This document shows, in pieces, positions 1 through 6,033 of a DNA stretch of 9,183 bases. Source of the DNA: an uncultured Pseudomonadota bacterium (lineage in GTDB: Bacteria > Pseudomonadota > Gammaproteobacteria > Burkholderiales > Usitatibacteraceae); assembly GCA_937898635.1 (NCBI GenBank), contig CALEJW010000140.1, positions 1 through 9,183 of the forward strand, given 5' to 3'. Both the position numbers and the translations under genes were made by a program. The stretch's first letter is position 1. Each line of letters opens with the position of its first letter. Below the pieces are notes generated by a model. That model worked only from the letters and a program-made list of their open reading frames with translations, made no database searches and was not told where the DNA came from.

Positions 1-47
1 TCCGCCGCGCCCTCGAGATGGCATCGGAAATCGGAGAAGAGTCATGA
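1..47 (+). CDS. C-terminal end of probable RelE/ParE (HigB-like) addiction toxin, cut by window edge
   Basis: Only the last 14 codons are present, in the frame beginning at base 3. They read RRALEMASEIGEES and stop at TGA 45-47. That stop overlaps the ATG of the next gene in an ATGA junction, which implies translational coupling. In the HI1420-type addiction modules to which the downstream antidote belongs, the first gene is a small RelE/ParE-fold killer protein. Such proteins usually end in a charged, alanine-containing helix with a run like RA-x-E/x-A, and the visible tail fits this. The identification rests mainly on gene order, because the catalytic part lies outside the window. Whether the toxin is intact cannot be judged. 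Confidence 0.6.
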   Translation, partial: RRALEMASEIGEES

Positions 48-343
48 CCAGACCCAAATCGGCACGAAAGCTCGTCGCCTTCGATGCGGCGCGTTACCTC
101 GACGACGACGAAGCCATCGCGGAGTACATGACCGCGGTGCTCGAGGAGAACGACACCGACCTGCTCATCCTCGCGCTGGCCGACGTGGCGCGAGCCAAGG
201 GAATGGCACAGGTGGCCAAGGACGCAGGCCTGGGCCGTGAAAGTCTCTACAAGGCCCTGGCACCGGGTGCGAAGCCCCGTTTCGACACCGTGATGCGGGT
301 TGCCCGGGCATTGGGAGTGAAGTTCACGGCCCGCCCTGCGTGA
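44..343 (+). CDS. Antitoxin, HTH antidote protein of the HI1420 (TIGR02684-like) family
   Basis: This is a 99-residue cytoplasmic protein predicted to neutralise the toxin encoded immediately upstream and to bind the operon's own promoter. Its N-terminal half matches the family pattern: FDAARYLDDDEAIAEYMTAV at residues 13-32 (a target-type start with YL..DE.IAEY), followed by a leucine-rich helix. Residues 54-96 form a Cro/C1-type helix-turn-helix: MAQVAKDAGLGRESLYKAL, then a conserved PRFDTVMRVARALGVKF segment. The length of about 100 residues is normal for the family. The start is supported by GGAG at 33-36, seven bases before the ATG, and by the ATGA overlap with the toxin stop. Autoregulation is the family norm, but the operator would lie upstream of the toxin, outside the window. 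No terminator is evident after the stop. I leave the symbol empty because higA and related names are used loosely for this family. Confidence 0.88.
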   Translation: MTRPKSARKLVAFDAARYLDDDEAIAEYMTAVLEENDTDLLILALADVARAKGMAQVAKDAGLGRESLYKALAPGAKPRFDTVMRVARALGVKFTARPA

Positions 344-417
344 TGCCCCGCCAGTATCCTGTGTTTCATTGGTCTGCCGGCGATTAGAAGTCGCACGGGA
401 ACCTCCGCAGTCGCCGC

Positions 418-423
418 TACAAT
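418..423 (+). promoter_or_regulatory. Candidate -10 element for rlmJ
   Basis: The 152-base gap between the antitoxin and rlmJ (344-495) contains TACAAT, a five-of-six match to the sigma-70 -10 consensus, about 70 bases before the rlmJ start. No convincing -35 lies 16-18 bases upstream, so the promoter would be weak or would need an activator. Nothing else in the gap could be identified: no open reading frame with family features and no clear hairpin. Read-through from the toxin-antitoxin operon is an alternative. Confidence 0.3.
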
Positions 424-495
424 GCATCTCATGGCCGTGCGCCCTGTCGCTATGCGCCGCCCAGGTGCTCCCGACAGGACCCGGACATCCCCCCG

Positions 496-1341
496 ATGCT
501 GAGCTATCGCCACGGCTTTCATGCCGGCAACCACGCCGACGTCCTGAAGCACGTCGCGCTGGTCGCGCTGTTGCGCATTCTCACCCGCAAGGACAAGCCG
601 CTCGTCGTGGTCGACACGCACGCGGGCGCCGGCATGTATTCGCTCGAGCAGGGCTTCGCGGTGAGGAACGCCGAATTCCGCGACGGCATCGCCAGGCTCT
701 GGGAGCGCAACGACCTGCCGGCGCCCGTGGCCGATTATCTCGACCAGGTCCGCGCCGTGAACGCGGATGGCGTGCTGCGGCAATATCCGGGGTCGCCCCG
801 GATTGCCCTGGGCGTGCTCCGGTCCCAGGATCGCCTGCGGCTGTTCGAGCTGCACAGCACCGAGGGGCAGGTGCTCGCCCAGGAGTTTGCGCGGGACAGT
901 CGCCGCGTAGCGGTGACCGCCGGGGACGGGTTCGCCGGCCTGAAGGCGGTGCTGCCGCCACCGTCGCGCCGCGGACTCGTCCTGGTCGATCCCTCGTACG
1001 AACTCGCGTCCGACTACCGGGCGGTCGTGGCCGCGCTTCGCGACGGACTGCGGAGATTCGCGACCGGCACCTATGCGGTGTGGTATCCGCTTCTTCAACG
1101 CCGCGAATCCCTCGAGCTGCCCGAAAAGCTCCGGCTGGCGGCAAGCGGGGACTGGCTGGACGTCTCGCTCCAGGTCAAGGCGCCCTCGCCTGCGGGGCTG
1201 GGTCTCCACGGCAGCGGCCTGTTCATCGTGAACCCGCCGTGGAAGTTCTCCGAGCAGATGCTTGGCATCATGCCCTGGCTCACCCGTGCGCTCGCGCAGG
1301 ATGCCACCGCGGATTTCCGGCTCGATGCACGCGAGACGTAG
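496..1341 (+). CDS. rlmJ: 23S rRNA (adenine(2030)-N6)-methyltransferase RlmJ
   Basis: This 281-residue enzyme is predicted to transfer a methyl group from S-adenosylmethionine to N6 of the adenine equivalent to A2030 of 23S rRNA. The E. coli enzyme is of almost the same length (about 280 residues). The start is fixed by the family's invariant N-terminus, MLSYRHGFHAGNHADVLKH. Other signatures are the SAM-binding loop DTHAGAG at residues 40-46, QYPGSP near 96-101, FELH near 117-120, RRGLVLVDPSYE ending near 169, the FATGTYAVWYP stretch, and NPPW at 246-249. The catalytic motif IV, D-P-P-Y in E. coli (D164 to Y167), is here D165-P-S-Y168, so the second proline is replaced by serine while the catalytic Asp and Tyr are kept. 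The ribosome-binding site is weak. The gene stands alone on its strand and converges with katG on a shared hairpin terminator. Confidence 0.95.
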   Translation: MLSYRHGFHAGNHADVLKHVALVALLRILTRKDKPLVVVDTHAGAGMYSLEQGFAVRNAEFRDGIARLWERNDLPAPVADYLDQVRAVNADGVLRQYPGSPRIALGVLRSQDRLRLFELHSTEGQVLAQEFARDSRRVAVTAGDGFAGLKAVLPPPSRRGLVLVDPSYELASDYRAVVAALRDGLRRFATGTYAVWYPLLQRRESLELPEKLRLAASGDWLDVSLQVKAPSPAGLGLHGSGLFIVNPPWKFSEQMLGIMPWLTRALAQDATADFRLDARET

Positions 1342-1375
1342 GCGGTCGGCCCCGGCCGGCTTCACGGCAATGAAG

Positions 1376-1414
1376 AAGGGGCTTGCCCGGTGCTTCTCGC
1401 CGGGCAAGCCCCTT
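1376..1414. terminator. Shared hairpin terminator between convergent rlmJ and katG
   Basis: Bases 1376-1390 (AAGGGGCTTGCCCGG) are perfectly complementary to 1400-1414, giving a 15-bp stem with a 9-base loop. The hairpin sits 34 bases past the rlmJ stop and 25 bases past the katG stop. On the - strand the stem is followed by a pyrimidine-rich CTTCATT, so it suits katG better as an intrinsic terminator. On the + strand the tail has few T residues. Convergent placement suggests bidirectional use. Confidence 0.8.
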
Positions 1415-1439
1415 GCCGTCCTCGCGGACGTCGACGCCG

Positions 1440-3599
1440 TTACGGCCTCAGGTCGAAGCGATCCGCGTTCATGACCTTCGTCCAGGCCGCGACGAAGTCC
1501 CGCACGAACTTCTCCTTGTTGTCGTCCTGCGCGTAGACCTCCGCGTAGGAGCGCAGGACGGAGTTCGAGCCGAAGACGAGGTCGACCCGCGTGGCGGTCC
1601 ACTTCGCCTTGCCGGTCTTGCGCTCGACGATCTCGTACAGGTTGCCGCCCTTCGGCTTCCACGTGTACGCCATGTCCGTGAGGTTCACGAAGAAGTCGTT
1701 CGTGAGCGCCCCCACGCGGTCGGTGAAGACCCCGTGCTTCGTGCCGCCGTGGTTCGTGCCCAGCACGCGCATGCCGCCGACCAGCACCGTCATCTCCGGC
1801 GCCGTGAGGCCCATGAGCTGCGCGCGGTCGAGCAGGAGCTCCTCGGCGCTCACCGCGTAATCCTTCTTCAGCCAGTTGCGGAATCCGTCGGCGAGGGGCT
1901 CCAGGACCGCGAAGGACTCGGCGTCGGTCTGCGCGGCGGTCGCATCGCCGCGGCCGGGCGAGAACGGCACGGCGATATCGACGCCGCCAGCCTTGGCCGC
2001 CTGCTCGAGCCCCACGTTGCCGGCGAGCACGATCACGTCGGCCACGCTGGCGCCGGTGTCCTTCGCGATGCCCTCGAGGACCTTCAGCACCTTGGCGAGG
2101 CGTTGCGGCTCGTTGCCTTCCCAGTCCTTCTGCGGCGCCAGGCGGATGCGGGCGCCGTTCGCGCCGCCGCGCATGTCGGAACCGCGGAAGGTGCGGGCGC
2201 TGTCCCAGGCGGTGCTCACCATCTCGCCCACGGTGAGGCCGCTGGCCGCGATCTTCGCCTTGACGGCGTTGACGTCGTACTTCGCGTTGCCCGCGGGCAC
2301 CGGGTCCTGCCAGATCAGGTCTTCCTTCGGGACCTCGGGGCCGATGTAACGGGCCCGGGGTCCCATGTCGCGGTGGGTCAGCTTGAACCAGGCGCGCGCG
2401 AAGGTCTCCGTGAAGTAGGCCTGGTCCTTGTGGAAGCGCTCGGAGATCTTGCGATAGGCAGGGTCCATCTTCATGGCCATGTCGGCGTCGGTCATGATCG
2501 GGTTCCGGCGCTTCGACGGATCTTCCGAGTCGACCGGCTTGTCCGCTTCCTTGATGTTGACGGGCTCCCATTGCCACGCGCCGGCCGGGCTCTTCTTGAG
2601 TTCCCAGTCGTGGTTGAGCAGCAGGTGGAAGTAGCCGTTGTCCCACTTCGTCGGATGCGTGGTCCAGGCGCCTTCGAGGCCGCTGGTCACGGCGTCGCCG
2701 CCCACGCCGCGGCTGGTGTGGTTCATCCAGCCCAGGCCCTGCTCCTCGAGCGCCGCGGCCTCGGGGGCGGGGCCCAGGTTCGCGGCGCTGCCGTTGCCGT
2801 GCGCCTTGCCCACGGTGTGGCCGCCGGCGGTGAGCGCGACGGTTTCCTCGTCGTTCATCGCCATGCGGGCGAAGGTCATGCGCACGTCGCGCGCCGTCTT
2901 CAGCGGATCGGGCTTGCCGTCCACGCCCTCGGGGTTCACGTAGATCAGCCCCATCATCACCGCGGCGAGCGGGTTTTCGAGGTCACGGTCGCCGGAATAG
3001 CGGCTGTCCGGGTTGTCGGTGGGCGCGAGCCATTCCTTCTCCGAGCCCCAGTAGACGTCGTACTCGGGATGCCAGATGTCCTCGCGGCCGTAGCCGAAGC
3101 CGAAGGTCTTGAGTCCCATGGACTCGTAGGCCACGTTGCCGGCGAGGATGATGAGGTCGGCCCAGCTCAGCTTGTTGCCGTACTTCTTCTTGATCGGCCA
3201 GAGCAGGCGCCGCGCCTTGTCCAGGTTGGCGTTGTCGGGCCAGGAGTTGAGCGGCGCGAAGCGCTGGTTGCCCGTGCCGGCGCCCCCGCGGCCGTCGGCG
3301 ACCCGGTACGAGCCGGCCGCGTGCCAGGCCATGCGGATCATGAGGCCGCCGTAGTGGCCCCAGTCGGCCGGCCACCAGTCCTGGCTCGCCGTCATGAGGG
3401 CGGCCAGGTCCTTCTTGACGGCCGCGAAGTCGAGCTTCTTCACCTCCTCGCGATAGTCGAAGCCCTTGAGCGGGTTCGTCTTGGCGTCGTGCTGGTGCAG
3501 GATTTCCAGGTTGAGGGCCTTGGGCCACCACGCCGTGACGGACTTTCCGGCGGCGGTGTTGCCGCCGTGCATGACGGGACATTTCGCTTGGCTTGACAT
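1440..3599 (-). CDS. katG: Catalase-peroxidase KatG (type I, cytoplasmic)
   Basis: This is a 719-residue bifunctional heme enzyme that dismutates hydrogen peroxide and also acts as a broad peroxidase. E. coli KatG has 726 residues, so it is full length. The N-terminal active half carries the distal triad R89, W92 and H93 (in MIRMAWHAAGSYR) and Y220 (in LIYVNPEG). It also has M246 (in ARMAMNDEE), the proximal heme ligand H261 (in AGGHTVGKAHG) and proximal W312 (in AWTTHPTKWD). W92, Y220 and M246 are the residues that form the covalent Trp-Tyr-Met adduct needed for catalase activity, so both activities should be present. The C-terminal half is the usual degenerate duplicate domain. There is no signal peptide, which argues against the periplasmic KatG2 form. 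AAGGAG at 3606-3611 lies six bases before the ATG. A promoter and an OxyR-like site lie upstream, suggesting peroxide induction. Confidence 0.98.
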   Translation of the reverse strand: MSSQAKCPVMHGGNTAAGKSVTAWWPKALNLEILHQHDAKTNPLKGFDYREEVKKLDFAAVKKDLAALMTASQDWWPADWGHYGGLMIRMAWHAAGSYRVADGRGGAGTGNQRFAPLNSWPDNANLDKARRLLWPIKKKYGNKLSWADLIILAGNVAYESMGLKTFGFGYGREDIWHPEYDVYWGSEKEWLAPTDNPDSRYSGDRDLENPLAAVMMGLIYVNPEGVDGKPDPLKTARDVRMTFARMAMNDEETVALTAGGHTVGKAHGNGSAANLGPAPEAAALEEQGLGWMNHTSRGVGGDAVTSGLEGAWTTHPTKWDNGYFHLLLNHDWELKKSPAGAWQWEPVNIKEADKPVDSEDPSKRRNPIMTDADMAMKMDPAYRKISERFHKDQAYFTETFARAWFKLTHRDMGPRARYIGPEVPKEDLIWQDPVPAGNAKYDVNAVKAKIAASGLTVGEMVSTAWDSARTFRGSDMRGGANGARIRLAPQKDWEGNEPQRLAKVLKVLEGIAKDTGASVADVIVLAGNVGLEQAAKAGGVDIAVPFSPGRGDATAAQTDAESFAVLEPLADGFRNWLKKDYAVSAEELLLDRAQLMGLTAPEMTVLVGGMRVLGTNHGGTKHGVFTDRVGALTNDFFVNLTDMAYTWKPKGGNLYEIVERKTGKAKWTATRVDLVFGSNSVLRSYAEVYAQDDNKEKFVRDFVAAWTKVMNADRFDLRP

Positions 3600-3682
3600 G
3601 ATTTGCTCCTTCTCGGGATGGCGGTGTTCCGGCCGGGGCTTGCACCGCCCGCATGGCCGGTTCGTCGAGTCGCGACACGGTC

Positions 3683-3712
3683 AATCTAGGGGACCGTGGA
3701 CGATTACGCCAA
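3683..3712 (-). promoter_or_regulatory. Candidate sigma-70 promoter of katG
   Basis: On the - strand, TTGGCG (3707-3712) is followed after exactly 18 bases by TAGATT (3683-3688). Each hexamer matches its consensus at four of six positions. This predicts a katG leader of roughly 75 bases. The site lies in the 144-base gap between cfa and katG. The moderate hexamers are typical of a promoter that needs an activator, which agrees with the OxyR-like sequence abutting the -35. Confidence 0.45.
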
Positions 3713-3748
3713 TTTATTGTCCCGATCGAAGCGATAGAGAGAATCACT
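3712..3748 (-). promoter_or_regulatory. Possible OxyR binding site upstream of katG
   Basis: The OxyR consensus is four tetranucleotides, ATAG-CTAT-ATAG-CTAT, each separated by seven bases. Read on the + strand, this stretch gives ATTT (3712-3715), CGAT (3723-3726), ATAG (3734-3737) and CACT (3745-3748), or 11 of 16 matches in exact 11-base register. It also contains the palindrome ATCG-AAG-CGAT (3725-3735). It sits directly upstream of the proposed -35, the geometry expected of an OxyR-activated promoter, and overlaps the end of cfa. The register was chosen by eye, so this is tentative. Confidence 0.35.
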
Positions 3749-4922
3749 CGTGCAAGGGTGCCGGCCGGTACGACCGGTAGGTCCCCCGCCGCCCGCGCCT
3801 CGCGAGCACCAGCTGCCAGAGCTGCCCCTGGCGCGAGCGGAAGTAGCCCGCGCAGCTCAGGAGGTAGTAGCGCCACATGCGCCGGAAGCGCTCGGGGTAC
3901 TTCCCGGCGAGGCGCGGCCAGGCGCGCTCGAAGTTCGCGTGCCAGGCCATGAGGGTGCGGTCGTAGTCGGGGCCGAAGTTGTGCCAGTCCTCGACGAGGA
4001 AGAGGCCCTCGAGGGCCGCGGTGAGCTGCGGCGCGGAGGGAATCGCGCCGTTGGGGAAGATGTAGCGGTCGATCCAGGCGTCGGTGGCCTTGAGCGTCAC
4101 GTGGCTGCCGATGGTGTGCAGGAGGAAGAGACCGTCGCGCTCCAGCACCCGGTCCACCACCTGCAGGAAGGCGCGGTAGTTGCGAGCGCCGACGTGCTCG
4201 AACATGCCCACGGAGACCACCTTGTCGAAGCTCCCGGAGAGGTCGCGGTAGTCCATGAGCGCGATCTCGACGGGAAGTCCCGCGCAGCGCTCCCGTGCGG
4301 CCTTCTCCTGGTTGCGCGAGACGGTGACGCCCGTGACCTTCACGCCGAAGTGCCGCGCCGCGTAGGCGGCGAGCGCGCCCCAGCCGCAGCCGATGTCGAG
4401 GAGGTGCTCGCCGGGCTTGAGCTCCAGCTTGCGGCAGATCATGTCGAGCTTCCGGAGCTGCGCGTCGTCCAGGCTCACGGCCTTGTCCCAGTAGGCGCAG
4501 GAATAGACCATGTTCGCGTCCAGCATCGCCTCGAAGACCTCGTCGCCGATGTCGTAGTGGCGCTCGCCCACCTGGAAGGCGCGGCGCCGCGACTGCAGGT
4601 TCACGAGCTTCGCGCGCAGGACGTCGGTCCACAGCCGCAGCCGCGACAGGCCGTGGGGACGCCCGTCGAGGTCCGCGCGCAGGAGCCGGCAGGCGAGCTC
4701 GTCGATGCGCTCGCACTCCCACTTCTCCTCGACGTAGGACTCGCCCAGGCCGAGCGACCAGCCGGCGAGGAGCGAATCGAACATCGAGGGATCGCGGACG
4801 AGGATGTCGCTCGGCGCGGGGCCGTTCAACTGGATGCCCGCGAGTCCCAGCAGGCGGGAGATGGTCCCGGGCGCGCGCGCTTCGGTCGCGGCGGCCCGCA
4901 ACTCACCGGTGTCGTTGGACAT
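3744..4922 (-). CDS. cfa: Cyclopropane-fatty-acyl-phospholipid synthase
   Basis: This 392-residue cytosolic, membrane-associated enzyme is predicted to add a methylene bridge from S-adenosylmethionine to cis double bonds of phospholipid acyl chains, a response to stationary phase, acid and other stresses. E. coli Cfa has 382 residues, and the active-site residues here align at a constant offset of +3: C142 (in YSCAYW), E242 (in GMFEHVG), H269 and I271 (in LLHTIGS) and Y320 (in GPDYD). The SAM-binding motif I is LLDIGCGWGALAAYAARHFG at residues 174-193. DWHNFG near 312-317 and the SCAGYFRSRQ-LWQ tail complete the family pattern. GGGAGG (4928-4933) lies five bases before the ATG. The gene is 78 bases downstream of the PrsW-like gene and has a candidate promoter of its own. 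All catalytic residues are present, so it should be active. Confidence 0.96.
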   Translation of the reverse strand: MSNDTGELRAAATEARAPGTISRLLGLAGIQLNGPAPSDILVRDPSMFDSLLAGWSLGLGESYVEEKWECERIDELACRLLRADLDGRPHGLSRLRLWTDVLRAKLVNLQSRRRAFQVGERHYDIGDEVFEAMLDANMVYSCAYWDKAVSLDDAQLRKLDMICRKLELKPGEHLLDIGCGWGALAAYAARHFGVKVTGVTVSRNQEKAARERCAGLPVEIALMDYRDLSGSFDKVVSVGMFEHVGARNYRAFLQVVDRVLERDGLFLLHTIGSHVTLKATDAWIDRYIFPNGAIPSAPQLTAALEGLFLVEDWHNFGPDYDRTLMAWHANFERAWPRLAGKYPERFRRMWRYYLLSCAGYFRSRQGQLWQLVLARRGRRGTYRSYRPAPLHE

Positions 4923-4956
4923 AGTTGCCTCCCGGCAAACGACCCAGACCCCCCCG

Positions 4957-4986
4957 AATCTAGTCCAGACGCGCCCGGATTGCCAC
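4957..4986 (-). promoter_or_regulatory. Candidate promoter of cfa
   Basis: On the - strand, GTGGCA (4981-4986) is followed after 18 bases by TAGATT (4957-4962), four of six matches each. This is the same -10 sequence and spacer length as the proposed katG promoter. A run of seven G on the - strand (4949-4955) begins one base after the -10, close to the expected transcription start. The whole site lies in the 78-base gap between the PrsW-like gene and cfa, where no clear terminator is seen, so read-through is also possible. Confidence 0.35.
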
Positions 4987-5000
4987 CCGGCCCCAAAGGC

Positions 5001-6014
5001 CTACTTGCCCAGCATGTAGAGCTGCCAGAGGTCCTTGCGGCTCATGTGCAGCATCGGCTGGATCGCGAGGAGCCCGGTGCGGCCGATGCTCGACTCGAGG
5101 TAGCGCATCTCGGCGAACTTCTCCCGCGTGGCCTCGTCCACGGGGGCTTCGAAGCCGCTCTCGCGCATCATCAGGATGCCCTTCGCGCGAAGTGCCAGCT
5201 CCGTGTGCAGCCGCAGGTAGCAGAGGAGGTCGGCCACCACCGGGCCGTGGAAGCGGTCCTTGAGCGTGTGCAGGTAGCGGCCCACGGGAGAGTCGGAGAG
5301 GCGCCCGGAATTGATGAGCTCCAGCATCTCGGTGTCCGCGTCGAAGCCCTGGCCGAGCCACTGGCCCACGGCGCGCTCGCTGCGCCGGAAGACGAGGTAG
5401 AGAAGCGGCGGCAGGACGACGAGGATCGCGAGGGTGGAGAGCCTGGGCGAGAAGAGAAGGTGGTTGAAGGCCGAGTGGAGCAGGGTGGCGACGGCGAAGC
5501 CGGGCAGGAAGGCCGCGGGCCCGGCGCGGCGGCTGCGGTCGAGGAGGGAGAGCCCCATCACCGCGAAGATGGCGGTGGCGCCGCCGTGCATGATCGCCGT
5601 GCCGAAGCCGCGCACGATCCAGTTGCCGAGCCCCGCGTCGGGCGCGATCCGCAGGTAGTGCAGGTTTTCCACCGTGGCGAAGCCCGCGCCGACGGCGAAA
5701 CCGAGGATCGCCGCGTCCACGAGGAAGCCGGCCCGGTGCGCGAGGATGAGCGCCACGACGACGAGCCCCTTCAGCAACTCCTCCGTGGGCGGGGCGACGT
5801 AGCGCGTGTAGGGCTCGAAGTCCATCGCGAGCGCGCCGAGGAGCCAGCCGTTCACGAAGTAGCTCGCGGCGGCCACGCCCGCGCCCGCGGCCAGCACCGC
5901 GATCACGGCGCGCAGCTTCACCAGCTTGTAGCTGTCGAGGTAGAGGAGGGCGGCGAGGAAGCAGAGCACCGGCAGCAGCGCGACCCCCGCGCGCACGAGG
6001 AGCTCGGGCGTCAT
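5001..6014 (-). CDS. PrsW-family intramembrane metalloprotease
   Basis: This 337-residue inner-membrane protein is predicted to cut substrates within or next to the membrane. The N-terminal two thirds (to about residue 209) contains about seven hydrophobic segments, near 8-26, 34-54, 83-93, 99-115, 134-158, 168-188 and 191-209. The PrsW/CPBP-type motifs are all present: E78-E79-x-x-K82 (TEELLKG), GFATVEN with E116-N117, H143 in IMHGGATA, and H180-x3-N184-H185 (HSAFNH). Residues from about 215 to 337 form a soluble, charged tail ending in KDLWQLYMLGK. B. subtilis PrsW starts degradation of the anti-sigma factor RsiW, but no anti-sigma or sigma gene is visible here, so the substrate is unknown. 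The gene follows the 978-residue envelope protein by only 19 bases and is probably co-transcribed with it. The ribosome-binding site is weak (AAGG), consistent with translation after the upstream gene. Confidence 0.85.
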   Translation of the reverse strand: MTPELLVRAGVALLPVLCFLAALLYLDSYKLVKLRAVIAVLAAGAGVAAASYFVNGWLLGALAMDFEPYTRYVAPPTEELLKGLVVVALILAHRAGFLVDAAILGFAVGAGFATVENLHYLRIAPDAGLGNWIVRGFGTAIMHGGATAIFAVMGLSLLDRSRRAGPAAFLPGFAVATLLHSAFNHLLFSPRLSTLAILVVLPPLLYLVFRRSERAVGQWLGQGFDADTEMLELINSGRLSDSPVGRYLHTLKDRFHGPVVADLLCYLRLHTELALRAKGILMMRESGFEAPVDEATREKFAEMRYLESSIGRTGLLAIQPMLHMSRKDLWQLYMLGK

Positions 6015-6033
6015 CGCGAGGCCTTGCCGGCGA

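Noticed and set aside
1341..1368. Short GGCC-rich inverted repeat just after the rlmJ stop
   Set aside because: Arms are only a few bases and consist of common GC-rich words. The 15-bp hairpin immediately downstream is the better terminator.
369..1373. Open frame of 334 codons on the + strand overlapping rlmJ in another frame
   Set aside because: It is Arg/Pro/Ala-rich with no motif, while rlmJ is unambiguous from its N-terminus onward.
247..2646. Long open frame of 799 codons on the - strand across the antitoxin, rlmJ and katG
   Set aside because: It overlaps katG and rlmJ out of frame, is rich in Arg, Gly and His with low complexity, and shows no family motif. The katG and rlmJ frames hold all catalytic residues.
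1383..3596. Open frame of 737 codons on the + strand opposite katG
   Set aside because: It is an antisense shadow of katG produced by GC-rich third positions. Its composition (Val, Arg, His, Ala-rich) is unlike a folded protein and it has no recognisable domain.
2983..4722. Open frame of 579 codons on the - strand spanning the cfa-katG junction
   Set aside because: It is an out-of-frame shadow of cfa and katG that also crosses the intergenic promoter region. Composition is Arg/Pro-rich and no motif is seen.
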